Of a stretch of 64,000 bases of DNA, positions 17,907 to 26,476 are shown in pieces. Within the stretch, counting starts at the first letter, position 1. Every line of letters starts with the position of its first letter. The translations under genes were made by a program, and so were the position numbers. The notes under the pieces were generated by a model. It did not search any database. It saw nothing but the letters and a program-made list of their open reading frames with translations, and was not told the origin of the DNA. Where the stretch lies: positions 7,386-71,385 of the forward strand of contig CAZHPV010000007.1 of assembly GCA_964534845.1 (NCBI GenBank), read 5' to 3'. This DNA is from CALCKU01 sp964534845. GTDB lineage: Bacteria > Pseudomonadota > Alphaproteobacteria > Caulobacterales > Maricaulaceae.

Positions 17907-18380
17907 TTAAGGCTTGGCTGTATTGTTTGGAGCATGCTTTTGCATACTACCTTCCATTTTCTCAGCAATTTCGGACATGGGTTCGATAAGACCGCCCAGT
18001 CCGTCTTCATCGGCAATCATGGGTAACATTACCGCAAAGAGTGCATTAAAATCGGGTAAGCCATTGGCATCGCGCTTATCCAGCGCACCTGATTTTTCGA
18101 TCTTTTCTCCGAAATTCTTTGCCGTAGACTTCATTTTCGATTGTAATTTCTCATCCTGTACAACCCCTAGCATATCGCCCATGAGCGCATTGAAATCAGG
18201 CATAGTCTCAAGAATGTCAGCAATTTCAGCCTCGGTCGGTAATTGCGGGGCCGTTGTCTTACTTGGCGCGCTGAGAGGCTCAGGCGTATTTGCCGGTTCA
18301 GGATGGGCCACTGCGATAGATGAGATGGCGAGAGATGCGAAGCCTGTAAGGGCGAAAGTCTTGAAAGCTATGCGAAACAT
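17907..18380 (-). CDS. Small secreted protein of unknown function
   Basis: From the ATG at 18380 this is a 157-residue precursor: a basic start, hydrophobic stretch ALTGFASLAISSIAVA and cleavage likely before HPEPA. The mature part is Pro/Thr-rich, then acidic-amphipathic, with two similar phrases MPDFNALMGDML and LPDFNALFAVMLPM about 70 residues apart, so it may be built from two related helical units. I recognise no family. Reading back to 18704 would overlap rimM on the other strand and lacks sense. A second exported protein at 51.7 kb has the same IAHP signal end, which is likely coincidence. Confidence 0.6.
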   Translation of the reverse strand: MFRIAFKTFALTGFASLAISSIAVAHPEPANTPEPLSAPSKTTAPQLPTEAEIADILETMPDFNALMGDMLGVVQDEKLQSKMKSTAKNFGEKIEKSGALDKRDANGLPDFNALFAVMLPMIADEDGLGGLIEPMSEIAEKMEGSMQKHAPNNTAKP

Positions 18381-18462
18381 AAATGTCTCCTTCTTTACCG
18401 TCAGTCCACAAACCCGTTTTGCGGCAATGACTTTTTGATAATTATGACCTATCACACCCATT

Positions 18463-18987
18463 ATGAATGAAAGCCAAACACAAAAAATGGTATGCGTGGC
18501 TGCAATAGCGGGTGCTTTCGGCGTTAAAGGCGAGGTGAAAATCAAGAGCTTTACGCAAGACCCTATCGCTTGTGTTGGATATGGCCCCCTATGTGACACT
18601 GAGGGTCGCATAATCCTGACACCCCACACCCACCGCTTGATGAAGACCTTTATTGCCGTAAAAGCTGATGAAGTTTCCACACGCGAAGAAGCTGAAGCGC
18701 TCAAGTCAACGCTCTTATATGTCCCGCGATCGGCTCTGCCGCAGCCCGAAGAGGACGATTTTTATTATGCTGATCTTGTGGGTCTAGAGGTGAAATCTAC
18801 CACAGGCAAAAGACTGGGTAAAATTATCGGCGTTCACGAATTTGGCGCGGGCGATATGCTCGAAATAAAACCACCCAAAGGCGCTAAAAACACGGCAAGC
18901 TGGTTCCATCCTTTTCGCAAGGAGACAGTGCCCAAGGTTGATCTTGCCGCCGGGCGCGTAATTATCGAGGTTTTAGAGGCAGAATAG
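18463..18987 (+). CDS. rimM: Ribosome maturation factor RimM
   Basis: A 174-residue protein: N-terminal beta-barrel with VCVAAIAGAFGVKGEVKIKSFT and the PRC-barrel half with DDFYYADLVGLEV and EFGAGDMLEIK, ending in a VPKVDLAAGRVIIE strand. It binds ribosomal protein uS19 and helps mature the 30S head. In most bacteria rimM lies between rpsP and trmD; here neither is adjacent, and it stands between a secreted-protein gene and a convergent esterase gene one base from its stop. Confidence 0.93.
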   Translation: MNESQTQKMVCVAAIAGAFGVKGEVKIKSFTQDPIACVGYGPLCDTEGRIILTPHTHRLMKTFIAVKADEVSTREEAEALKSTLLYVPRSALPQPEEDDFYYADLVGLEVKSTTGKRLGKIIGVHEFGAGDMLEIKPPKGAKNTASWFHPFRKETVPKVDLAAGRVIIEVLEAE

Positions 18988-20088
18988 CTAGAAATTATGC
19001 TTATCTAGGAAATTGGCCATTTCATCAAAGGCGTGGTGGGCTTCCGGCAACATATCATCAAAAACCTGCCAGACATGGCACATATGCGCCCAGCTTTGAA
19101 GTTCAACGTCCGAGCCTTGCGCGCGCGCCTTATTCGTATAACGCCGCGCATCATCATAGAGCACTTCAGCCGCGCTAACCTGAATAAGCAAGGGCGGCAA
19201 TTGCGATAAATCTGCAAAAATTGGCGAGATAATCGGCGATGAGGGCGATATCTTATTTATTTTCCACCCACCCCATAGCAATAGCGAACGCGGTAATTTT
19301 GATATCGGTTCAGCAATGGGGCGCAACATTGTGTCTGTTGCCAAATTCGTTTGTATGCTGGGGCTGGAATAAGTCGTATCTACTGTTGGCGATAATGCAA
19401 TCGCTGCATCAGGACGGCGCAGTGCGTCTTGCTTAACCCAATTCAGTAAAGAGAGGCACAAATTTCCGCCCGCACTGTCACCCGCAATCGCAACTGTTTT
19501 GGCAGGGTCTTGACGGTCTGGGCCATTGTCTAACATCCAGCGATAGGCGGCCTTACAATCGGTAAAACTGTCTACCCTGTTATTTTCAGGCATAAGACGG
19601 TAATCTGGGGCAAAGACGACACATCCTGTTCGTTTGGCAATATTGGTAATAATGGCGCGGTGACTTTGCGGGCTACCGACTGTGAAGGCCCCTCCGTGGA
19701 TATAAAGAAGGCGGCGGTCAGGATCGGCACCCGGAACCAAGGTCCACTCCCCGTCAAGCGCCACATCGCCGAAACGAGCCGTTGCGGGCTTGAACTCTGC
19801 TTCATATTCACGAGACAATCCAACCGCGTCGAACCGGGCGCGTTTTTCCGTCAGTTTTTGCCCCGCCCCGCTATTTCCAGCCGCCGGCATGACAAAATTT
19901 TCTACTAGCCACGCCTCAACATCGGCCATGCCGTCTGAAGGCTTTTCAGGGTCAAATGTTACCGGAATGTCAGGCGTGTCATATTTGGCGAGATTTTCGC
20001 CGGCGAGATGATATTTTGTTATGCCCATAAGGGCGAGAATTGGCAGAGCGGTTAAGGCAAGCAGAGCGGTTAAGGCAATATGTATCAT
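18988..20088 (-). CDS. Alpha/beta hydrolase of the hormone-sensitive lipase (HSL) family
   Basis: A 366-residue esterase. A hydrophobic segment at residues 5-21 anchors or exports it. The oxyanion motif is HGGAF in LLYIHGGAFTVGSP, the nucleophile elbow GDSAGGN, the acid lies near AEVLYDDARRY, and the His in SWAHMCHVW. HSL-type enzymes split short- to medium-chain carboxylic esters. It is convergent with rimM and followed upstream, on the same strand, by aroC 18 bases away, so the two may share a transcript. Confidence 0.88.
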   Translation of the reverse strand: MIHIALTALLALTALPILALMGITKYHLAGENLAKYDTPDIPVTFDPEKPSDGMADVEAWLVENFVMPAAGNSGAGQKLTEKRARFDAVGLSREYEAEFKPATARFGDVALDGEWTLVPGADPDRRLLYIHGGAFTVGSPQSHRAIITNIAKRTGCVVFAPDYRLMPENNRVDSFTDCKAAYRWMLDNGPDRQDPAKTVAIAGDSAGGNLCLSLLNWVKQDALRRPDAAIALSPTVDTTYSSPSIQTNLATDTMLRPIAEPISKLPRSLLLWGGWKINKISPSSPIISPIFADLSQLPPLLIQVSAAEVLYDDARRYTNKARAQGSDVELQSWAHMCHVWQVFDDMLPEAHHAFDEMANFLDKHNF

Positions 20089-20106
20089 GAAGATAACGAC
20101 CCTTAT

Positions 20107-21180
20107 CTATTTTCCTGTCTGCCCGCGATGACGGAGTTTTTGATCTGCCAAGACACAGGCCAACATGGCTTCGGCGACAGGGACGCCGCGAATACCGACA
20201 CAGGGATCGTGTCGACCCTTTGTACGCACATCAATTTCTTGGCCCTCCGAGTCAATGGACCGCGTCGGGGTTAAAATAGAAGATGTCGGCTTGATCGCGA
20301 CCCGTACAACAATCTCCTCACCATTCGATATACCGCCCAAAACACCGCCTGCATGATTGGATAGAAATTTGGGTCTACCATTTTCCATTCTGATCTCATC
20401 GGCGTTTTCAACCCCGCTAAATCCCGCGGACGCAAAACCCGCCCCAATCTCTACGCCCTTGGCGGCATTAATTGACATCATGGCACTCGCAATCTCGGCA
20501 TCCAGCTTACCGTAAACAGGCGCACCCCACCCTGCTGGCAGGCCGCTCGCTCTCACTTCAAGGATGGCCCCAACCGAATTTCCTGACTTGCGGACTGCGT
20601 CCAGATAATCTTCCCAGTTTCGGGCCGCCTTTGCATCAGGGCACCAAAAGGGATTGTTATGCGTCTCCTCCCAGTCCCAGTTTTCGCCGTCTACCATTTC
20701 CGTTCCAATTTGAATAACAGCACCCTGTATGGCGATGTCCGGGCCAAGTATTTTTCGCGCGATCGCCCCTGCCGCCACGCGGTTGGCGGTTTCGCGAGCT
20801 GAGCTGCGCCCGCCCCCGCGGTAATCTCGAATGCCGTATTTCGCATCATAGGTGAAATCGGCATGACCGGGTCTGTAGCGGGTTTTAATCTCGGAGTAAT
20901 CCTTGCTGCGCTGATCTTTGTTTTCAATCAAGAGACCAATGGGCGCACCCGTTGTGCGGCCTTCAAATACACCAGATAAAATTTGAACTTGGTCGGGTTC
21001 TTGTCTCTGGGTCACAAAACGGGATGTGCCCGGCCTGCGTTTGTCTAAATAAACCTGTATATCAGGCGCGCTGAGGTCTAGCTTTGGTGGACACCCATCC
21101 ACAACACAGCCAATAGCCGGCCCGTGGCTTTCGCCCCAAGTTGTAAACCGAAATAAATGTCCAAATGTATTATGTGACAT
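20107..21180 (-). CDS. aroC: Chorismate synthase
   Basis: A 357-residue enzyme of the last shikimate step, turning 5-enolpyruvylshikimate-3-phosphate into chorismate with reduced FMN. Visible signatures: GESHGPAIGCVVDG at the start, the RRPGTSRFVTQRQEPD loop, YRGGGRSSARETANRVAAGA, and the C-terminal GRHDPCVGIRGVPVAEAM. All family blocks are intact. It is transcribed toward the esterase gene and divergently from the regulator at 21.3 kb. Confidence 0.97.
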   Translation of the reverse strand: MSHNTFGHLFRFTTWGESHGPAIGCVVDGCPPKLDLSAPDIQVYLDKRRPGTSRFVTQRQEPDQVQILSGVFEGRTTGAPIGLLIENKDQRSKDYSEIKTRYRPGHADFTYDAKYGIRDYRGGGRSSARETANRVAAGAIARKILGPDIAIQGAVIQIGTEMVDGENWDWEETHNNPFWCPDAKAARNWEDYLDAVRKSGNSVGAILEVRASGLPAGWGAPVYGKLDAEIASAMMSINAAKGVEIGAGFASAGFSGVENADEIRMENGRPKFLSNHAGGVLGGISNGEEIVVRVAIKPTSSILTPTRSIDSEGQEIDVRTKGRHDPCVGIRGVPVAEAMLACVLADQKLRHRGQTGK

Positions 21181-21270
21181 GAGCGCTGTTTAACGGGGAA
21201 TATCGCTAACGGCTAGTCTTTTCCACGATTTACGAAGACAGCTTCAAAAAAAGCCCTTGCATTACGTGCA

Positions 21271-21286
21271 TATATGTGCACATATA
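21271..21286. promoter_or_regulatory. 16-base perfect palindrome, candidate operator of the ArsR-type gene and alkB
   Basis: TATATGTGCACATATA reads the same on both strands and ends 5 bases before the first possible start of the regulator gene, within the aroC/regulator divergent spacer. ArsR-family dimers commonly bind AT-rich palindromes in their own promoter. The link is by position only. Confidence 0.5.
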
Positions 21287-21291
21287 CATGA

Positions 21292-21675
21292 ATGAGAAAT
21301 GATAATCGACGACAATCCCCTGAATATCAGACCATGGCGGAAGCCGCGATTGCGGTTCTGGATACGCAATTTTTAAAAGCCCTCACGGATTCAACACGTA
21401 TTCAAATAATCAAAAAACTTATATTGCTAGGTACATGTGATATCTCGACGATTGCGCGCGGATTATCGCAAGACCGCTCTGTAGTTTCACGACACCTTGC
21501 CATTTTGGAACGCGCCGGGATTGCCGCTTCGCGTAAACAAGGCCGACATGTGCTATATGATTTGGCGGGGCCGGATATTGTCGCCAAGGTTGCCTCTATT
21601 TTGGAGGCCGTAAAACCCATGGCCCAACATTGTGTACCCTTTCAACATTTTAATAGCGACGGAGACGCGGCATGA
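21292..21675 (+). CDS. ArsR-family winged-helix transcriptional regulator
   Basis: A 127-residue protein with one winged helix-turn-helix: FLKALTDSTRIQIIKKLILLGTCDISTIARGLSQDRSVVSRHLAILERAGI, then the wing ASRKQGRHVLYDL. The metal-site CVC of ArsR/SmtB repressors is absent from helix 3 (it reads CDIS), so it probably senses something other than arsenite. Its stop overlaps the alkB start in ATGA, so the two are made together and the regulator likely controls alkane oxidation. The start may be 21292 or the Met at 21334; no clear ribosome site decides. Confidence 0.85.
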   Translation: MRNDNRRQSPEYQTMAEAAIAVLDTQFLKALTDSTRIQIIKKLILLGTCDISTIARGLSQDRSVVSRHLAILERAGIAASRKQGRHVLYDLAGPDIVAKVASILEAVKPMAQHCVPFQHFNSDGDAA

Positions 21676-22871
21676 GCACGTTTACGGGCACAGCAGAAGA
21701 CGGAAGTTCTGTTATTTATGTCGACAAAAAACGTCACCTCTGGTGGCTGAGTTTTATCTCGCCTGCCATTAGCTTGGCTGCGATCTGGCTTTATTTTGCC
21801 TTTGATAAAAACCCTATCTTTACCCTTATCCCCGCCCTTTATATTTTCGCTTTCACACCACTTGTCGATTATTTTATGGGCGTAGATACGCACAACCCAC
21901 CAGAAGAAGTCGTGAGTTCTATGTCGCTGGACGCCTATTACCGTTTCCACGTGCATATTGGTATAACCGTCACGATAGCTGTATTTTTCGCCTATGTCTG
22001 GTTTGTCGGGACGCAAACCTTGCCGCTCTGGTCATATATTGCGCTTATAATTGGTGTAGGGATGGGTAGCGGCGGCATTATGGCTAAAACGCATGAGCTC
22101 GGTCATAAAAACAATCGCTGGGATAGGCTGCATGCCCGGATCGGCAATATGATAATTGGCTATGGCCACTTTAACATTGAACATAATCAAGGACATCATA
22201 CATGGGTAGCGACACCTGAAGACCCTGCCAGTTCCCGCATGGGAGAGAGCATATACAGATTTGCCATACGGGAGCTTACGGGCACCACGAAACGCGGCTT
22301 GATGCATGAGCGCAAACGTCTTGAGGTACAGGGGCGTAGCTTCTGGAGTCTTCACAACCATGTTTTACAGGTTTACGCCGTCGCCCTGCTCTCTTTTGTA
22401 TTCTTTAGTGCGGTCTTTGGGCCCGCAATTTTGTTCTTCCTTATTCCGCACCATATATTGGGGTGGTATACGTTAACCCAAGCCAATTATGTCGAACATT
22501 ACGGACTAATGCGCCAGAAAACCGCGAACGGAAAATATGAACGCACGCAGCCGCGTCATAGCTGGAACACAAATCATACATTCACCAATTTGATGCTCTT
22601 TCATCTTCAGCGCCATTCCGACCACCATGCCCACCCCCAACGCCCCTATCAGGTTTTGCGGGACTATGACGATGTCCCCAGCCTGCCTATGGGTTACGGC
22701 GGGTGTTTTGCCGTCGCAGCTGTGCCATATTTTTGGTATAAAATGATGGATAAACGCGTCATGGATTGGGCGGGCGGTGATATTACCAAGGTCAATATCG
22801 ATCCCAAAAACAAAGACAGGCTCTATAAAAAATGGGGTCCTGAAGCCGGGGCATATCAGGCCACGGCTTAA
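21672..22871 (+). CDS. alkB: Alkane 1-monooxygenase AlkB (membrane di-iron hydroxylase)
   Basis: A 399-residue integral membrane enzyme that puts a hydroxyl on the end of medium-chain alkanes, using electrons from rubredoxin. The four histidine blocks are complete: HELGHK (141-146), EHNQGHH (170-176), NYVEHYG (272-278) and LQRHSDHHAHP (312-322). At least four membrane spans precede and separate them. No rubredoxin or rubredoxin reductase gene lies in the window. The start overlaps the regulator stop by four bases. Related hydroxylases of other hydrocarbons share the motifs, but spacing and length suit AlkB. Confidence 0.93.
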   Translation: MSTFTGTAEDGSSVIYVDKKRHLWWLSFISPAISLAAIWLYFAFDKNPIFTLIPALYIFAFTPLVDYFMGVDTHNPPEEVVSSMSLDAYYRFHVHIGITVTIAVFFAYVWFVGTQTLPLWSYIALIIGVGMGSGGIMAKTHELGHKNNRWDRLHARIGNMIIGYGHFNIEHNQGHHTWVATPEDPASSRMGESIYRFAIRELTGTTKRGLMHERKRLEVQGRSFWSLHNHVLQVYAVALLSFVFFSAVFGPAILFFLIPHHILGWYTLTQANYVEHYGLMRQKTANGKYERTQPRHSWNTNHTFTNLMLFHLQRHSDHHAHPQRPYQVLRDYDDVPSLPMGYGGCFAVAAVPYFWYKMMDKRVMDWAGGDITKVNIDPKNKDRLYKKWGPEAGAYQATA

Positions 22872-22985
22872 ACGCAACGCTTCGCTGCCTACGCCTATTA
22901 ATGGGTTAGGACACGTCTATAATTAGGCAGGTGACAGGGCTTCCAAGCTCATATAACAAGCCCCCTATGCGTATCGTCCCGCCAT

Positions 22986-23609
22986 ATGTCACTTGAAGTC
23001 TGGATAGCGCTGGTCGCTCTGTTTGGGGTGGGCGGGCTTACCCCCGGACCCGCCGTCATGCTGGTTTTGGCGTCTGCCTTTCGCTACGGTTTCAAACCTG
23101 CCATGCTGGCAGCTCTGGGTATAGCGACGGCGAATATCGGCTGGCTTTTAATGGCGGCCTCAGGCGCAGCGGTCCTCGCTACAAACTTTCCAGCTGCCTT
23201 TCTTGCCATGAAATTTATCGGCCTCGCCGTGATTTTATTTCTGGCGCTTAGCGCTATGTTCGGCCCCCTGCCAGATGCAAACGCCCAAGACAATTCTGCG
23301 CCGCCGCGCGCCAAGCTCTACGGCAAAGGACTTGCTTTACAAATTTCCAGCCCCATGCCGCTGGTCTTTTTTGGCCTTCTCCTGCCGACCTATTTTGATA
23401 GTTCCGCCAGCCTAATAATCCAGCTCACTATCATGTTTGTCACGGTAACAGTCACGGAATTATTGGGACTGGCGTTTTACGCCTATAGCGCCCAGCGCAT
23501 GCGAGAACTTTTATCATCGCCCAAAGCGGCACGACTTTTCAACATTTTCATTGGCATTGTTATGATATGTTCAGGAATTTGGGCTATTCTCAGTACTAGC
23601 GGTCATTAA
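22986..23609 (+). CDS. LysE/RhtB-family exporter
   Basis: A 207-residue membrane protein with about six spans. The family opening is clear: LFGVGGLTPGPAVMLVLASAFRYG (the TPGP turn), followed by MLAALGIATANIGWLL. The family exports amino acids such as homoserine, threonine or lysine. Substrate cannot be read. The gene stands 114 bases after alkB. Confidence 0.88.
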   Translation: MSLEVWIALVALFGVGGLTPGPAVMLVLASAFRYGFKPAMLAALGIATANIGWLLMAASGAAVLATNFPAAFLAMKFIGLAVILFLALSAMFGPLPDANAQDNSAPPRAKLYGKGLALQISSPMPLVFFGLLLPTYFDSSASLIIQLTIMFVTVTVTELLGLAFYAYSAQRMRELLSSPKAARLFNIFIGIVMICSGIWAILSTSGH

Positions 23610-23683
23610 GGCTTGCTATTAGCGCCACGCGCTCTAACAAGCTCAACCGATAACGCCCCAAGCGTTCAAAAGGACTTTATATT

Positions 23684-24208
23684 ATGGATATGTCTAAAAT
23701 ATCGGTAGGAGAAAACCCGCCATTTGATATCAATGTTATCATCGAAGTTCCCTTGGGAGGGGAACCCATAAAATATGAAATGGATAAAGCGTCAGGTGCT
23801 ATGTTCGTAGACCGTTTTTTATATACGGCGATGCGCTATCCCTGTAATTACGGCTTTATTCCGCACACGCTTTCCAATGATGGAGACCCAACAGATGTTC
23901 TAGTAGTAGGCAACCGTGCCCTTATGCCCGGCTCTGTGATCCGCGCGCGCCCTGTCGGTGTGCTAATGATGGAAGACGAGGCTGGCATTGATGAGAAAAT
24001 TGTCGCCGTGCCACACCAAAAGCTGACCGCTTATTATGACCAGATACAGGACTACACAGATCTGCCGCAAGTTCTACAAGATCGTATTCCGCACTTCTTC
24101 GAACACTATAAAGACCTTGAAAAAGATAAATGGGTAAAAATTCTGGGATGGGACACACGTGAAAAGGCGGGTGAGCTTATTATGAGCGGGATTAAGGCGG
24201 CTGGATAA
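23684..24208 (+). CDS. ppa: Inorganic pyrophosphatase, family I
   Basis: A 174-residue soluble enzyme hydrolysing pyrophosphate and so driving biosynthesis. Motifs: the MFVDRFLYTAMRYPCNYGFIPHT strand-turn, the metal-binding DGDPTDVLV, and RARPVGVLMMEDEAGIDEKIVAV. The length equals the family norm. AGGAC precedes the start. Confidence 0.97.
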   Translation: MDMSKISVGENPPFDINVIIEVPLGGEPIKYEMDKASGAMFVDRFLYTAMRYPCNYGFIPHTLSNDGDPTDVLVVGNRALMPGSVIRARPVGVLMMEDEAGIDEKIVAVPHQKLTAYYDQIQDYTDLPQVLQDRIPHFFEHYKDLEKDKWVKILGWDTREKAGELIMSGIKAAG

Positions 24209-24257
24209 GGCCGTTTCTTAAATTGCATTTCGCCGTGAATCATGGAACAAAACAAGA

Positions 24258-25412
24258 ATGGATCCCATTCTCTCATATTCCGGTATGGAACTTAGCCTTG
24301 TCGAGCTGATTTTAGGCGCAGCCCTACTCTTACTCGGCGCGCTGATAGCTTTGATGTTTTCTCGCGGCGGCCAGAAAACACTAGAAAGCCATATTCAGAA
24401 AATGGGCGATCAGCAAAGCATTCTGCAAGGCCGGCTGACCCAATTTGCACAAGACAGCGCACGCCGGGACGAACAGTTCAGAGATAGTCTAGATAATAGG
24501 CTCGCCAATGTTTCTGAAAAAGTCGGAAAATCTATTCTGGAAACACAAGACCGTAATTCCGCTAGCATGAAACAATTACACGAAAGACTGGCCTTAATTG
24601 ATAGAGCCCAGAAAAACATCGAGACATTATCCGGTGAAGTCTCAGGCCTGCAAAGCCTCTTATCAAATAAGCAAGCGCGTGGTGCATTTGGCGAAAAACA
24701 AATGCAGGATTTGATTAAAAATTATATGCCCCCTCACGCCTATAGTTTTCAGGCAACCCTCTCAAATAAAAAACGCGTGGATGCCCTTATTCACCTGCCC
24801 CAAAACCAGGGTGACGTCGCTATAGATAGCAAATTTCCAATGGAGAGCTGGCGGCGCATGACGGAGGCTGAAAACACACCCGATGAGGAAACAGCCAAGA
24901 AGCTTTTTGCCCGTGACGTGCTTACCCATATCAAAGACATTTCCGAGAAATATCTCATCTTTGGTGAGACACACGATATTGCGCTGATGTTTTTGCCGTC
25001 GGAAGCCATTTATGCCGAGCTACACGCAAATTTCCCAAAAGTGATAGAAAAAGGGTTCGCGCAAAAAGTGATGATCGTTTCACCCACCACATTCATGGCG
25101 ACCCTGCACACAATGCGCGCGGTTATGAAAGATGCGGCAATGCGAGAGCAAGCCCACATTATACAGCGCGAAGTCGGTATATTGTCTCAAGATATTCGGC
25201 GTCTAGACGATAGGGTAGAGAAACTGCAAACCCATTTCGGCCAATCTATCAAAGATGTTGAACAGATCAGGACATCAACTAAAAAGATCGTCAAACGGTC
25301 AGATAAAATTGAAAGTCTGGAGGTCGATAGTTCCGATACACCGCTGAGTGATTTAACGACGCAAAAGGAGCCTGAATTTGACGATGATTTCGATTTAAGA
25401 GACAGCGCATGA
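24258..25412 (+). CDS. rmuC: RmuC-family DNA recombination protein
   Basis: A 384-residue protein: an N-terminal membrane anchor (about residues 12-34), a long coiled-coil (40-140) and the RmuC nuclease-like domain, with GAFGEKQMQDLIKNYMPP, the VDALIHLPQNQGDVAIDSKFPMESW catalytic block and MFLPSEAIYAEL. RmuC limits inversions at short inverted repeats in E. coli. A near-LexA box, GAAC-N7-GAAT, ends at the base after the A of... the start region (24245-24259) and differs from the consensus at one position. Its stop overlaps the next start as ATGA. Confidence 0.92.
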   Translation: MDPILSYSGMELSLVELILGAALLLLGALIALMFSRGGQKTLESHIQKMGDQQSILQGRLTQFAQDSARRDEQFRDSLDNRLANVSEKVGKSILETQDRNSASMKQLHERLALIDRAQKNIETLSGEVSGLQSLLSNKQARGAFGEKQMQDLIKNYMPPHAYSFQATLSNKKRVDALIHLPQNQGDVAIDSKFPMESWRRMTEAENTPDEETAKKLFARDVLTHIKDISEKYLIFGETHDIALMFLPSEAIYAELHANFPKVIEKGFAQKVMIVSPTTFMATLHTMRAVMKDAAMREQAHIIQREVGILSQDIRRLDDRVEKLQTHFGQSIKDVEQIRTSTKKIVKRSDKIESLEVDSSDTPLSDLTTQKEPEFDDDFDLRDSA

Positions 25413-25747
25413 TTTACTATGAAGGACGCCTTTTCCGTCCAAGTTCTGAACAGCTGGAATCGGACACAACACCCGAAACAATTTTCAAATATCACCAAAA
25501 GGGGGATATTTTAACCGGCACCTATTCGGGAGGCTATGTCGAATTTGGCCAGTTAATCGGCCTTGTAAACCTCGCCGGGCGGATAGATATGCGCTATCAT
25601 CACGTTAATACGGACGGAGAGCTTATGACCGGTATCTGTCGCTCTATTCCCGAAATTCTGGATAGTGGTAAAATACGCTTGCATGAAAGCTGGCAATGGA
25701 CCTGTAAGGACCGGGCCAAAGGTACGTCTATATTGGACGAGCTATAA
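25409..25747 (+). CDS. Conserved small protein (often labelled N-acetylglutamate synthase-like)
   Basis: A 112-residue cytoplasmic protein made of beta-strands: IFKYHQKGDILTGTYSGGYVEFGQLIGLV, IDMRYHHVNTDGELMTGICRS and IRLHESWQWT. It belongs to a widespread small family often given the label n-acetylglutamate synthase in genomes, though it has no GNAT motifs and I would not trust that name. It is translationally coupled to rmuC and convergent with recR. Confidence 0.72.
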   Translation: MIYYEGRLFRPSSEQLESDTTPETIFKYHQKGDILTGTYSGGYVEFGQLIGLVNLAGRIDMRYHHVNTDGELMTGICRSIPEILDSGKIRLHESWQWTCKDRAKGTSILDEL

Positions 25748-25755
25748 GTCTGCCG

Positions 25756-26385
25756 CTAAAATGGCCTGCGGCTTTGCATGGCCGCCATGATTGTCCCGTC
25801 ATCAAGATAATCCAGCTCGCCACCTATCGGTACGCCGTGGGCTAATCTGGAAATTTTTACGCCGGCATTTTCCAAGTGATCCGTGATATAATGTGCGGTT
25901 GTCTGGCCATCTATTGTCGCATTCATCGCCAAAACAATTTCGGTAATATCCGCACGGCCTGCACGGTCTATCAAAGAGGAAATATTAAGGTCCTCCGGTC
26001 GGATACCGTCAATCGCAGATAATGTCCCGCCCAAAATGTGATAAAGTCCTTTAAAGGCCCCCGCCCGTTCCATGGCCCATAAATCCCCGACATCTTGCAC
26101 CACACAAATAACCGTTCTGTCGCGCCCCGGAGCTTGGCATATATAACACGGGTCGTGGCTATCGACATTCCCACAAACCGAACAGCTCGTGATCTTGTCT
26201 GCAGCTTCCGCCATTGTACTCGCTAAAGGACGCATCAAACCCTCGCGCTTTTTAACCAGTTCTAGAGCCGCCCGTCTGGCCGAGCGCGGCCCCAGACCGG
26301 GCAATTTGGCAAGAAGGCTGATTAAGCGTTCAATTTCTGGACTTACCTTGGCACGAGACACGGCTCTTTCCTTTTCGATTCGCAC
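25756..26385 (-). CDS. recR: Recombination protein RecR
   Basis: A 209-residue member of the RecFOR pathway that helps load RecA at gaps. It shows the helix-hairpin-helix LISLLAKLPGLGPRSARRAALEL, the Cys4 zinc finger CSVCGN...CYIC, and the Toprim block VICVVQDVGDLWAMERAG. The first residues before VSPEIERL are longer than in relatives. It is normally the third gene after dnaX and ybaB; here ggt lies between them, 91 bases upstream. Confidence 0.95.
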   Translation of the reverse strand: MRIEKERAVSRAKVSPEIERLISLLAKLPGLGPRSARRAALELVKKREGLMRPLASTMAEAADKITSCSVCGNVDSHDPCYICQAPGRDRTVICVVQDVGDLWAMERAGAFKGLYHILGGTLSAIDGIRPEDLNISSLIDRAGRADITEIVLAMNATIDGQTTAHYITDHLENAGVKISRLAHGVPIGGELDYLDDGTIMAAMQSRRPF

Positions 26386-26476
26386 CCAGCCTAAACAAAT
26401 TACCTGTAGAGTTTAAGGCTTTTATCGTCTCCCCTTACACGACCCAAGCACCACTGAACGAACTTTAAGACGTGAA

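Noticed and set aside
18381..18704. N-terminal extension of the secreted-protein frame
   Set aside because: It would precede a clear signal peptide and overlap the conserved start of rimM.
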